A stretch of DNA of 64,000 bases from Stichopus chloronotus (GCA_021234535.1 CM037843.1:4792820-4856819); one strand, 5' to 3'; shown: positions 26,001-41,000, numbered from the stretch's first letter. The notes: generated by a model from the letters alone, not told the origin. Translations and numbers: made by a program.

Positions 26001-29000
26001 AGTGGAACCCTACAGGTACATTGAGGGAGGGGTGTGATCCATCACCTCTATTAAATTTATTATCAATACTGATGAAGCATCAGCATACTAAAAATTCATT
26101 GTATAAATTACAGCTACCTACCTACACAAGTAGAGAAACATGCATGAATATATTCAAACATAAGTAGGATAAAATTCAAGCAAAGCTCAACAGTAAGAAA
26201 TACTTTGGAGTAAAGAATGAAATTTTCATCAGTGCCTCATGAACACCAAACATTGTTTGACCGCAATCACCTTAGTCTCTTATCCAACCAGCCAATTCTC
26301 TTGATTACACATCCTTTTAGACAGGTCCAACAAACACACTCTACAGAGTCATCAACACAAAAAAGAAGTGTTTTAATTAAGGAAATCTTACTTTTCCTTC
26401 ACCGGATTTGGAATGGCAGAACATCTTGGAGAAATTCAAGACTTTCGGATCCGACGTGAATGCATGAATTAGATTTGGATCCGTCCGGTAACTTCCAGTT
26501 GCATCATGGGTAAATGACTGTGCCAAGAGACCCTTATAACCCTGAGGACATAGGAAACACACGTAAAAAGTTCCTTTCACAGAAATCTCCCTATGGCAAA
26601 TGGCTAATGAAATGTTTCGACTCGTAAAGAAGTTCCCCGACAAAAGTTCGAGATCGGAAAATCTCAACGTCTCAGGAAAACTTTTCAGAGCAACTGAAGA
26701 CAGTTTGGAATGTGGAAACGATGGTTTCCTTACGTGATGAGTTTATGGTCATGATATGAAAATGGCAACTTACTATCTAAACAGATGAGAGGAGGGGGGA
26801 ACGATAAAAAAAACAAATAGATTTATTTCACCAGTCTTGGAATACAGAAGGATTTAAAGCCTTACAACTGAAATGAACATAATTACTTGAACTACCTCAA
26901 TGTTTATTTTACTTTAAATGCCACATAGTTGAGAGACAGACTAAACCAGGAGAAAAGGTAGTTGTGAGGAAGACTTTATCAGGAAGATAGGTAGTAATAA
27001 AGACCAAACAAGGATGTTAAGTGATTGCGAGGCAGACTAAACCAGGAGGATAGGTAGCTGTGAGGAAGACTAAGCCAGTCTTTCTCACAACTTCCCATCC
27101 TCCTGGTAAACTCTTTCTTGATATTTTTGGAGGAAGGCTGCTCGAAAAAGTATGCACTGTAAATTCTTTCTCATGATTACCTACACTCTCCATGAAATAA
27201 TTGCAAGAACCTGCACTTGACTGAAAGGGTTATGACATAAATGTTAAATTATAGGATGTGCCAACTTCATATTTAAAAGGTACGGCTTTCCCTAAGAGAG
27301 CCTTTTGCCTTTTACCACTTGACCCCATCTTGAGTGATACATGAGCCCAACGACCATTAATGCAACGGTTACAAGTAAACCCTGACACTGGAGTAATGGC
27401 AAAAACTGGCGATTTGCAGTCACCAGTGACAGTAACCCTGTGCTGTTAGCAGTGTACAGCTACGAGTAAACCCATTACTACACAGTTTCAAGCAAACTCA
27501 ATACTGCAGAGTTGTAAGTACCACCACTCCTAAGCAGTAACAAATACACTGGCACTGAGCGACACTGATACCGTTCAGCTATTTGCCTGTACAATGGACA
27601 TGTATCACTCATGTACCAGAAAATTGCGTTCACAATACCAACCTCCATGAAATATCACTGCGACCTGAGTTGCATACACATTGTCCGCTATTAAAGTTCA
27701 TGTAAGCGAACATAATTACACCAAGAAACACTCAGTGCTTCTGTTCTAGTCTTCACAAAACAAACATAATATGCTAAAATCATGTCCCAAGAAGACTTTT
27801 TATACATGATAGAACATGACATGATATCCAGATATACCATAATGGACTGTTAGGGTATTTTCCTCTGGAGAAGGCGTAAACATGTACGATATTACGTGAG
27901 GATTGGCTGCTTCTGTTTAGTTCAGATACAAATCTTCATGTTTTTTTAGCCAATTGTCAAACATAAAGTAAGACTCATAAACATAGTGACCTTGGATATT
28001 AGATAGGACAAATCTATAATTGATGGCAGGTGTATTGATGGCAGATGGCACGGTGTATTGATGGCAGATGGCACGGTGTGTATTGATGGCAGGGGTATTT
28101 ACATTAGAAAGAGGGTGTACAAACCGACACCTGTTTCTAAGGTTATGGAGTTCCAGGAAACCTGACACTTCAACTACTCGTAATTCTGATGTATTCATAT
28201 ATTAGGTAACCACATTACTGTTCACTTAAAACTCAACTGATATTACACAGTCACATGTAAACCCTATACAGCACAGTTAAAAATACACCAGGCGCTGCAC
28301 AGCAATGTGAGAATTTATTAATTCCAAGAAGGACTTTACTACCACAGTTAGTTTCATTTTCGTTTAGGCATCAATTTTTCAATCATTTTTCAGTAATGAT
28401 CTGCGTGTCCTCATTAACTTAGAATTTCAAATGTGATCCTTGACATTTTAATTGGGAAATCTGGTTTAATGATTAGTCACTCATAAATTAGAGTTTACCT
28501 AAACGTCATTGAGCCCTAAAATATTTTCTTTTTTCTTCGAGCCTTGAAGTGCAGTTATTTTATGATGCTAATTGCTAAGCAACTACATTAATATTACAAC
28601 TTAACTTCTGGTGGCTACCAACTGTACAATTTAGATCAAATGTGGCACATTTTTTTTTTTCACAAGATCAGTTCTGATGGGAAATGCTTTGATAGCTCTT
28701 GGAAAAAAAAAACAAAAAAAACAGCGCACTTTTACCCAGCCAGGATTGAAACGAGACTCTCAAGGTTGCTAAGCTTCCTTGCTTAAAATGCCACTATATT
28801 TATCCACTCTGCCACAGATCTGGTTGAAATAAATAATGACAAAATGACATTGAGCCATTTTATCTCAATACATCAGTGTATGATTAGGGTAAAATTGCTT
28901 CATTGATACTTTAAATTATGATCTGGATTATTGATTATTCGCTCATTAAAACAAACAACACTGATTAATTATGATCTCCATCACTGATCCATTCAGAGCT

Positions 29001-32000
29001 TAAATTTAAGTAATCTGGGCTGATTTAAAAACAGTATTACTTGTGGTCAACAATATTCACATCAGAGATCTGAGATCAACTAATTTTTGCTAATGTGAGC
29101 ATCGATTTTTAAAGGAGACATAAGGCCTCCTGGGATTTAACAGAGACTATTATTCTGCCACCCTCTGTGAAATATCTTTTCCTGAATTTTCATGAATTCT
29201 TAAATTAACTTACACCTACTGTGGACAGATTCAAATACAACGAACTTTTGAAAATTATTAACAGCGCAAAACAATCACATCAGCGGGAAAGTACTGCTGA
29301 ACTCAAAACCATAAGAGCTTTATGAATGGTTGGGAAGTTTTTAGAACTGATACTACACAGTTACATGTAAACCCTATACGGCACAGTTAAAAGTACACCA
29401 GGCGCTGCACAGCAATGTGAGAATTTATCAATTCCGATAAGTACTTTATTACCACAATTAGTTTCATTTGAACTTTGGAAAATGTTAACAGCGCAAAACA
29501 ATTACATCAGCAGAAAAGAACTGCTCAACTCCAAACCATAAGAGCTTTATGAATGGTTGGGAAGTTTCAAGCACGGCAACTGTGTATTGAAAAAAAAAAA
29601 TGGATGAAAGACATAAATGAATGGAGACAGGCAAGAAGAAGGGCATGTTTGAAAAGGGGGTGGAGAAGGACGGAGCAGAAGAAGAGATACTTTACTCCTT
29701 ACCTTTGGATCCTCGGCATAAGACAGGTGGCCGGCTCGCTGCTTGACGAACAGGATCCCGCCAAGCTTGAGAATCCTCTTCAACAAGCCCAGGTCTGACT
29801 CTGGTCGTAGAGTTATTGGCATGTAACGAGGACCGACGATCCGAAGCTGGCAGAGACAGAATCAATGTTTTATGGTTTCATACTTGGCCAATGATGATAA
29901 CCACTCAAACCACAACTTTTTTTTCAACTATTTATGTTCATTTTTAGAATGACTTTATTTGTTACATTTGTGCAGAACATTTGAAGTGCCTAAGGAGTAG
30001 CCAAGGGTCAGAGTAAGGATAGGAGTGGGTATCAAGGATTAAAAAGCAGTAAACTCTCCAGAAAGTAATTCACTTTACTTGGACGAATAACTGCAGTCAA
30101 GAGCCCACAGTGGATAAGAGACACGATCTTTGAGAAAAAAAAAGTACTGTTGCAACCAGCTTTCTCCACTGAAGACATTGGGGTAAAGAGATTGTAAACT
30201 GAAGGATAAAACTCTGTGGAAAAATAAAAGCAAACACAAGATAAAAGTACAGTAATGATACTGCTACTCCACTGACACAAAAAATATAAATCCAGGTCTG
30301 ACTTAAATCGGACCAACCGTGGAGTTCGAGATCCACTCACTGCCAGTCACAGATTAAAAATGATTCTCAAAGATCTTGGTTTGAAGAAACTTACCTCTTT
30401 TATTTGACTGAGCTCAGGAATGATGCATGGAGCAAGCATCTTGACGGAGTGCTCCTCATGCCAAATTGTCTTCTATAAAAACAAACGAAAAAAAGATTAT
30501 GCAAATTAGTTATTTGCATTTAAGACAGAATAATGAATACATTTTTAAAGTGACAGAGTTGCCCCTGCAACATCAAAGAATGACCAAAGTTGTCACATCA
30601 ACAGCAACCTCAAGAGTATCCAATTGACATGTGAATGACAAAAAACTTTTCTAAACAACATTTTCATAATGAGAAAAAATAGCAATGCTTAAAATCTCAG
30701 TAATATCAAACCTACAGATTGCAAAGAGGAGAGGTAGCTGGCTTTTCCACCATGAGCCTCAAGATGGAACCGGATTCATCCATTTCATTCCTTTTCTCCT
30801 GATATTCTGTGATGAGTTTGACATAATTGACTTAAAGGCTGTATTGCATCACCCTTAGCTATATTTTTACCTCCCTGAAAGCAAAATTCTCAACTGGTTC
30901 TAAGTTACAGTACTCTAAGATTGACAGCAAATTCGAAAGATGCAGAGCAGCTCGTATTACACAGCATACACAGGGATCCATTGTTTGGATTACACATGTG
31001 GAGGAATTTAAGACAGGCTGAGGGAGGGACTAGAGGTAGGTGGTTGGGAGAATTGAAACTGTCTGGGGTGATGAGTTTTGTCTTTAAGTCACAATCACTA
31101 ATCCATATAATCTCATTTGAAGAATGGGTGTATCTGATTTGAACAATGGTTTACTACTGTCAGAGAAACTAAGCCAAAAAAAAAAGTTGGTGCTCGTAGA
31201 CCTCATGAGATGGTTTTAATACCTTGAATGTTATTTCCAGCGGTACGTAGCACATGTCACCCGAGCTTACTTCCTTGGGAAGGACGAGACGTGGCTCTGA
31301 AGCAAGGACGTAGAGGTGGCGGAAAGCCTGGAGGTGGTACCTGGGAGAGGATGGAGCAAGTGCATTGGACAAGGTAATGAACAATTAAACATATACACTC
31401 ACACGAATACACACACAGTAACTACTGGATAGTAGATAAAACAAAATGCAAAGATTTGACTGCGGCCTAGCAATAGGAAAGCAACTGACTATTTTATGTA
31501 TCATGCCTTTGTAACTGATGTATCCAAAACAAACTTTTTCACTTAAATTGAAAAGGTAATGAGGGGTTTATTGTGATGCCAATGGAATATCTACAGAGTA
31601 AGTGGGCCTCTTGTTGTGATTCTTGCAGGATCTATTCCAGTCACAAAAACTGAATCTAACTGATTCAGACAGACTGTCAACACAAAGCTTTAATAGTGAC
31701 TTGCATTCAAAACTTTTTCGAACACAATGGACAGAAAAATTCACCAGGGATCAAATACGATGGCAGGGTGAATGCAATCATATGAGATCAAATGCAATGA
31801 CAGGGTGAATGCATTCAAAGGAGATCAAATACAATGACAGGGTGAATGCATTCAAATGTGATCAAATACAATGACAGGGTGAATGCAATCACATGAGGTC
31901 AATTACAATGGCAGGGTGAGTACGATCGAAAGATCAAATACAATGGCAGGGTGATTGTAATCGCAAGATTCCTCTTTGGTATGCAGAGTCAACTAAGGAA

Positions 32001-35000
32001 GCAAAAGGGAGCTTATTTTCTATTTTTAAATTTACTCTTTGTAAACTTAAAAGGTGCAGCATTTTTGTTATTATTACTTATTACGTAATTTGCTATCATC
32101 ATCACGTTCAGAGTTAGGAGAGATATCACCACTCACCTGTTATCCTTGCTGTTATTAGGAAACACCGGGTAAAAACTACAGATGAGGGCAGCGACCGATT
32201 CTGGAGAATTGCTGAGGGTGAAACGCCCACCTCCCAAAAACAGCAGTCCAATCATGGATGAGACGGCCATGTGGTTGCCATAGGTGACATCATCAGAGAT
32301 CCTCGCCCTCAGGGCTCTCGCAAGTCTCAGCACCTGGAGATTTCCTGTCCCTGCCATTACCTGCAGAGCAAAATTCCAGTGCCCAAGAAAACAGAAACTG
32401 CATTTACTATTTAATGCTCAAAATGTGACTACAAAGAGAACATGCAAACTATTATCCATGAAATAGTTTAAAACGTTTTCCAGAAGTTCCTGAGCACACG
32501 ATTCAACCACAGTTTCTCAATTTTCTATAACATTTGCTAAATTGCGGACCAATGTCATTTAATCGCACCTTTTCCTTATTTGGTGGTCAATCACAGGTCT
32601 TGAAACATGTCTCCCCTGCTGAAATATATTCAAGCCAAAGTGTTTGTCCAACATTTGCAGCAGGATTAATACCATTAACAGTGTTAATTTAATGGACTTT
32701 GTGTGATGCAAAATAGGTACATAGCCAAACCTGATTTGCTAGAAAGACACAAAATCCAAAATCTATTTCTATTTCTATCTATGGAATGAAATCATGTTGG
32801 TAGAATGTTGTTTTACTTAACTTAAATACTGCCATCACACAAGACTAGTCCTCAATACATTCATGATAATACTGTCAAACAGGCTCCAACTGTGTTTGAA
32901 TGTAGTGGTCATAGTAAAAATTGTAATACAGTGTAGCACATATAGTACAGTGTACTTGGAGATGGGTGAATGGTCTAGAACTTACAGCCTGCTCAAAATT
33001 TTATCCTATCCATCCCATTCTGCAAATTAGACAGATTGACAATGTAGATAAAATGAGATGAATGTCCTACGAATAGAATAGCCACACTTCGAACCCACTA
33101 GGGACACGTCACGACATGGTGCAGTTGGACGTAAATTTCACTGTGCGTGCTAACAGACTGGGTCTCGTTGTTGCTTGTTCATTCCTCTCTGTGACAAACC
33201 CATTTAACTGCATTACTTACATCGAACTAGCATCTTATTTTACACCAAACTATGGATTTTACTATAATCACAGCCCATTTTAGCATTTTTCTGTATTTAG
33301 AATGAGACAGAATGGGAAAGAGCTGCTTTGGTATGATGCTAGTATTAGTCAGCTCGACAACACAGACAGACAGTTATGTAATTGCACGAGGCTGCAAGGT
33401 CAAACCAACCAACTTACTGACCAACTGACCCTGTTTAAGTGATTATTAGATATCTCTTGAAACACCAAAGCGTGAAAGATGAAGACGCATCTTGCTGGTA
33501 TGGGATATACTTGGAAAGTTTGCACTGACTAGCATGTGGTAGACAAACTGTCCGTAAGGCAAGACAAACTTACCATCGCCAGAGAGACCCCTATGGTGTT
33601 TAAGCATTTTTCGATTGTAGCTTTGCCAGCCTGCACAAAAAGGAAAAAAAAAAAAAAAAAAAACTCATTGAAAATAGACAGCATATGAACACAATACAGG
33701 AATTGCAATTGGAAACGGTCAACTGCAAAGCAAAGGTTTGTACACATACACTTCCCTCAAACAATGTAGATATAAAAACACTGTAAGTCACCTTCACATG
33801 GCCCCTCCCCAATCAATAACAAAAAGTAAAAATAACAACATGCGAAGTAACTATACACCTCACTTGCAGATGGTGTGGTGTCTTAAAGGATAAACTTGCA
33901 CATGTAATCAGGTGAAAGCAATCACATGTAACTCACGTAAAACTAAATACTTATATAATTCTGTCTTATTTATGAATCCTTTACACCTAATTCTTCTGCA
34001 TCCTTCATTTTGCATTTCAGGTAACATTCAAAGGGAAGAGGAGGCAGGGAATGGAAAGGGGAGATACAAGTTGCTTGTATTCACCCAATCAAAACTCCAG
34101 ACTGACAAACATCATTCAGAAAAAAAAGTTCCAAACAAAAAATAAAAACACATGACTTGAATGGTTGAGGACAACATTTTAGTACAAAACTCACCAGCTC
34201 AGCAACAGGCTGAGATCCAAGCTGTACAAACTGCTCTGCAAACTTCAACTGGAAAGGAAAATAAAAGCCAACAAAAATAAAAATTATCACAAATACATAT
34301 TAGTGCCTAACTTTAGAGCAGTGTTTATTCCTATTACCACATTCGAAGTGGGAATTGATACATCAGCAAATTATAGAAGCATTCACTGCACTTGAAAGCT
34401 GCAGCTGTTCCTCAAAAGGTGGGCTTTGCATGCTTTTGCAAATGGTATTACCATTACAAGGTCAACCTGACATTCATGTCCCTTTCATTTTTTTGGGGGG
34501 GGGGGTAGGGAGAGGGGTGGATGGGAAATGATGGGAGCAACACCATGCAGGTAAGACATTTCAAGTATAAGCTAACATTCAGACTGTAGGAAACACACAC
34601 CTAAACAAAATAAGATATATACTCTAAGCAGATAAGACTTTTTCAAGTATCTATTCATTTCGCTTCGAGACAAGCAAGTATATAAACCAAAAGGACAACC
34701 TCAGACTCTGAAAATGACTCACCAAGCATTCAAAGGCAGAATTATTGGCGGTACCAGCGAAGCGAAGGCCTACTGCCATGCATGCTCCGGCAACGACCGA
34801 GCAACTGCTCTGGCTAAATGAAGATAACAGGAAAGGGAGACAGGAGGGTATTATTGTTGGTTTGGTGGAAACAGAATGTTTTAATTAAAATGTTAGCAAG
34901 AATGTCCAGAGCATCAACATTAATTACCAGACGAGCAACCTAATACGGACATAGTGCTGGTACAACGGATACTTCTATAGAGTTTAAAAATCAATCAAAG

Positions 35001-38000
35001 CAGTGCCAACAGTTTTAATTATCATTGTAGTCTAGTTAACATTTACCTTGCTTGGGTTTTTATTTAAGTTTACACTTACCTTGCTTGGCATTTTATTTTA
35101 GTTTTCACTAACCTTGTTTGGTCTTTTTATTTTAGTTTACACTTACCTTTCTTGGCTTTTTATTTTTGTATACATTTACTTTGTTTCCCTTTTTTATTTT
35201 AGTTTACACTTACCTTGTTAGGCTTTTTTTATTGTTTACACTCACCTTGTTCGGCCTTTTTATTTTAGTTAACACTTACTTTGTTTGGCCTTTTATTTCA
35301 GTTTACATTTACCTTGTTTGGCCTTTTATTTCAGTTTACATTTACATTGCTTGGCATATTATTTTAGTTTACATTTACCTTGTTTGGCTTTTTACTTTAG
35401 TTTACACTTACCTTGCTTGGTTTTTTATTTTAGTTAAACACTTACCTTGCTTGGTTTTTTTATTTTAGTGTACATTTACCTTATTTGGCCTTTTATTTTA
35501 GTTTAAACTTACCTTGTTTGGCTTTGCTTTTTTCTTACTATTTCTTTAATGGCATTTGTAGATTTAAAAGCAAAGTAAATAATCACTACCCTAACATGTG
35601 AATCAAATGACACACTGCACACAGAGAAACTCTGAAAAAGACAAAACCTGAGGGAAACGAAAGACAAAACATTGTTTCAATTTGCTTCACATATCAAACA
35701 GCTTACCTACAAGGCACATTAGCTAACCTAAGTATTAGTTAGATGGAAGAAACATTTTATACACAGCATAAACAGTAAAAAAATGATCACCAAGAGTAAA
35801 AACCCACTAACTTTCGGGGAAGATCTGTTTCCATGCCATATACAGACAAACCTAATCATGTTTACAGAACATGCAGCTGACAGAGTTATAGGCTGAAGGA
35901 ATTTGGATTTATACCTCATTGTTTGAGCATCTATCTCCTCCTCTGCCTCTTCTTGAGCAGTCAACTTCCTCAGAGCATACTTCTGCACCACCTGATGATG
36001 TTATTAACAGAATGGTCTATTTAAATTATTACGAAAATTTATCACCTCATGAGTGGAAGGAGGGGATTTTTTTTGTAGGTTTTCTCAATTGCATAAAACA
36101 GAACAGTGGTGCAAGTTGAACAATGGGATATCAACATTCCTCTTTCATGCTGAAAGGGCCAGTATAAAAAAAATTAAAACTGCCATGTTGACTGTGCTAT
36201 GTTAATCGAATTAAGGACCCTGCAGGAAGGTGACCATTGTGCCTACATGGAGATAAATTTGTGCATCTCTGTTACACCCTAATAGACATACTAAGATGTG
36301 TAAGTGGTGTACTGTTTTACCATGCAAAGATTAATTTCTGATGCGAGTTTAGCCATGTTTGTTTTTTCTTTTATATTTTTGCTAACTACATTGACACATT
36401 GAAGTTAGTTTTTGTAGACAAAAACAGTAATTTAATAAGCCTTTTTCCAGTCTCATATGCGCATGTGTACATTCTCAAAATCAGAAGATGAACAAACACA
36501 GTCATACCTACAACAAGTGCCAAAAAACTGAGTATATTTTAGGAGATACTGGAGAGACCAACTGCAAATATACAGAGAGGGTTCACCCCTCCACTTCTGT
36601 GGCATGAACAGCATGTAAACCCCTTTCTTGTCTGGACAATTGTGCTGTAATCTGTCAAAACTTTCTGCTATCTGTGGTGTGCACAGTTTATTCATCTTCC
36701 ATGCACCGCACAAATTTTGGCGTGAACTGAGATTGCAAATAGACTGTGCTTGGCACAGTTCCATGGAATATCAAGGGATAAACATAATATCCCCAAGCAA
36801 ATTATGATGTTGCAGTCACAGAGACTTCCACTACAACATCTACACTACACAACACTACATCTTGTGGCCTATGGAATGTTCCATTGTGACTTATCTATAC
36901 TACCTACGATTGTTTCCTCTGCTCTTACCGCTGGCCAAGATGCAGATGAAACAGATTCATTTGTGTATAAAGTGTGAAGAGTGATGGCCATCACTGACAA
37001 TGATATGATGGGTGGCATGTTGTAAAACATGCAGTATTTGATATTACAACATTAAAAACTGTATCTTTCTTCCACTGTTATAAATGGAAACTTAGTATAT
37101 GTCTTGATACAACCATAATTCTATATATTTTTGAATATTTGGTGAGATGCAATTTGGTATGACATAATTGGCACTTCATGCTATTTTCACCAATTCCAAT
37201 TACTGGCAGATATGAAATAATCTGTATGATTCCTATATTTGAACACTAATAAATGTCCACAATAAAAGTTCAGATTAAAAAGGACTATGGACACAGAGAT
37301 TTAACCCCATACAAACTGTCGTCGTTTAAATATACACACAAATTGACACAAATGGGGTATGTGTTTCTGAGGCCAATGAATTCTACATTGCATGTGGACA
37401 TATTTGTCTCTAGTACTGATGTACATTTTCTTCAACTAGATGGTTCCTTTTATTTCTATGAGTCATCTACAAAGATGATGTTTGACATAAACATCCATTT
37501 TCCTTTTTTTACAAGACTGTAGTTTTCTTTTTTCAAAAGTACTCACCTTTGGAATGTTGCTGTTGATCCATTCTTCCGTCGGTCGAATGTCGTCCCATAA
37601 GACGAGACCCCGACTGAGCGTCTGAAAAATGCAAATGTTTCAGTGACTTAAATTGACTTATATGACAGAACAGTACACCATACATAAGCAGGTACTAGAC
37701 ATAAAATGATGTACCACAATACCTCTCTATTACTGACTTCAAATTCCGGAAAATGTATTTGGCTGATTGCACATCACAGAAGCAGCTCTCTCCATTACGG
37801 TGACCTATCTATGTCTGTGTCTAATGGTAATTACATTTGAGTTTGTCTTTTACCGCACATGAGCATTGTTTTAATGTTAGCATGTCTTACCCGTAACAAT
37901 AGGAAGTCTGGCTTGACAAACTCCAGTAAGTACGGTGTCTCTGGGACAGCCAGCCACTGGGCGACAGCTCTAGATGATAACGAGAGGAACAAAAACAAAC

Positions 38001-41000
38001 AATGACTCCAATGACATTTGTGCATTTCACATTCGTGCTATATTCAGGATTTACAAATCTCTTGTTCCGGATCAAGAGTTTACAATACTGCTGACCTGAT
38101 CCATTGTTTGCAGACCTGTTTCAACATACCCAGCCTTCCCAAGTTTGATTGTCTAAGATTCAGAGTTCACACATCTGTTTGTTCTGAACCCACAGGATGC
38201 AGACCAGATGCTCCAGTTCCAACTTTGCAGACTTGTTTTCTCCCTGTCAAGAGTCTGTTTGCCATTTGCAAAAGACGCCATGCTCACAGACTCTATTGAA
38301 CCAAAGTATGCAGACATGTTACTCTAAATCCAAGTTTTCAGGCATATTCACTCTCCCCTTCTGTGCCTCCTCCCCCCTCCCCCCCCCTCCTCACGTTGAT
38401 GGAGAATTAATAGGTCAATTGTTTTGAATTCAGAGTTCACAGAGTTGTTTGCTCTAGACTTCATTAGAGGAAATTCCCATTAGCTTGCCTTCCCTGACCT
38501 GGGGAAGAAAGATTTTCTGCTCCAGTGCACTGGTTAGTTTCTTATCTCTCCGTGGCCATGGTCATTCACTGTGCAAATACAGTGATCAGATAAGAAGCAC
38601 ACATTTCAATAGTGCTGGGCAGTATCACATGCTTGGATGCTTCTCCGCAAAAGGATTATTACAGCACAGCCTCTGAGTCCACAGACCCTGTGGTTGACTA
38701 TTTATTTAACCATGGATAAACTCTGCTGCATTGTTTTTTAAAAGTAGCTAATGGGAGATTCCTCTCATGTTAGATTATGCACCTAGATATAATGTTTACA
38801 ATACAGTAATTTTGCTTACAAACTTTGCCTAAAAGGTTTTAAATCTGATTGCTTCATATTCAGACTTCACAGATCAGTCTGTTCTATATCCTCACCATGC
38901 AGACCAGATGTCCAGTTTTAAGTCTGTCTCTTTGTTCTAGATCCAGAGTTTGCAGACACATTTGACCTACTTTGCAGATCTGTTTTGTTTCAAGCATATC
39001 TGGCAACTGAAACCTTTCTACTGTAAATTTGCTGACTTTCATAGAATTCCTCAAGACAAAGAATTTGGAAATAACGGGTAGCCTTTTCTTTACTCGACTG
39101 TTTTACAGGGCACATTGTATTAAAACAATAAAGCAAAGTTACATGTAATTAAGCATATAAACACAGAAAAACTCAATCTGTTTTGTGGAGAGAAAATTGA
39201 GAATGAAGATTAAAGCAAAGAACAAGATTTGTAAAATACCCAGACTGTCAAAATTTCTTCTTCCATTACAAACACTAAAACAAATTGAGAGTAGAGGCAC
39301 TTTACTTGTTTCCAGTTTGGAGAAACATGAGACCTAATGCCAGAGTAGCTCCAGGAGAGGTCACGTCAACATTCACCTGGTCTCCTTCCTGAATCTGATA
39401 GCAGGGGGACTTTCCAGTGTCCAGTGAATGATGAGGCTGTATAAAAGATAACATCTTACAGTCAATCAAGCAAAACAAACAAAGCAAAAAAGCCAGGGTG
39501 TGGCTTGGAGATGTCTCTTTAACCTTAGAGAAATTAATCAAATCAGACATTTTTGCCATTTGTCTACTTGTCAATTGTCTGTTGTCCCCAATTTGCTGTA
39601 CAGTGCCTCTCGGCCCTTCCCTTTCCTCCATCACTCTCAAGGTTACACTGCTTACCCCCTGTTACATACACAAATGGAAAACTACTTCAAAGTAACGAAT
39701 CCCACAAGGTATTTGTGGCAAAAATAAGAGGTAATGAGCGGAGATATCACAGCAAGTCTACAACACTGATTACAGGAAGTTTCATGAAAGACAGTGACTG
39801 ATTTGCAATACTTCCATGCAACAATTTACAGTTTTAAATTTTGTTTAGCAGCTTCAGGGATTTTTGAGGTCTTTGGGAAACTATTGAAGAAAATCCAAAG
39901 GTTATGCATACAAATTGCTACACATTTTTTTTTCGTTTATATAGCAATTTGACCTGCTTGTGTAGCAAACTTTGATGCCATACTGGATAATGTTTCCTGC
40001 CATCTTTTCGAGCCTTTGAGGGTCAAATGAAAACCAATTAAATGTAGTTGTTCTGTAAGAGACACAAACAGCACCTACACATGAAAGTTATCTAGGCTCT
40101 AACACTACTTTCTATCTAAGGCTTGTGATCTTTTGCCATTCATCTCAACCATGGAATTTAGTTCATATTTAAAGGGAACTAGGGCATTTGTTTTACAGAA
40201 AACATCCATATTTTTAAAACCAATGTTTGTGGATGCAGAATGATAGATTATTCAAGATAAGGAAGGACAGTAGTCTTTTTTTCAAGAAATAAGTTTCTCA
40301 CAGAGAGAAATTCAGTTGTTTGTTGCTCAACACTAATTTGTTCACCCAAACTTTTCAAAATTCAAATGATGCATCTTCCGTTACTCATCACATGCATAAT
40401 GTTTTGGGGAGATGAAGCTTTGGCACACATTTATTGATGATACTGAATGGTGTAATAATGATTAAAGCTATTTCTTTAGTATTAGTTGGTGTATTATTCT
40501 AAACGCCCTATTTCCCTTTAAGTCACCTTATTTCAATCACTGAAGCAATGACTGGAATTACGGTGTTTGGAAGTGAAAAGGTTTTCAGGAAAAGACTGAG
40601 GACATGTGAAACAGAAATATGAAACTAAGCCGATGCTAAAAGCACAAAATAAAATGCCTAAGGTCGAAGAGAGGAACGAGGGAGACACTTTTGCATGCAT
40701 TCGACAAAACAAAATTGATCAATGGCACAAACGGTGAACTCACAACCGGCCTCTTGTGTCCTCCAGCCATATAGAGGTAAAGGTGATTAGCCAATTCCAG
40801 ATCAGACAAGCCCACTGCATCACTGCCATGCTGTACAACCAAAAAAAAAACCACTCTGATTAACAAAAACAGATCATACAAGACCCAAACACATCCTGTA
40901 CACTGTCTGTGACATCGCTGATTCAGAAATGAAGTATAACATAAAACATGCACTATGCAGGGGTGTTGATTATGAACATCAGGCATGATAGGGTACATTT

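Noticed and set aside
28735..28818. A functional tRNA gene
   Set aside because: Only the A- and B-box-like segments remain; acceptor and anticodon arms do not pair well, and the sequence continues as a SINE.
35166..35468. A 100-codon plus-strand open frame rich in Leu, Phe, Val and Tyr, looking like membrane segments
   Set aside because: It lies wholly inside the 33-base minisatellite; a period divisible by three over T-rich sequence yields such a frame by chance.
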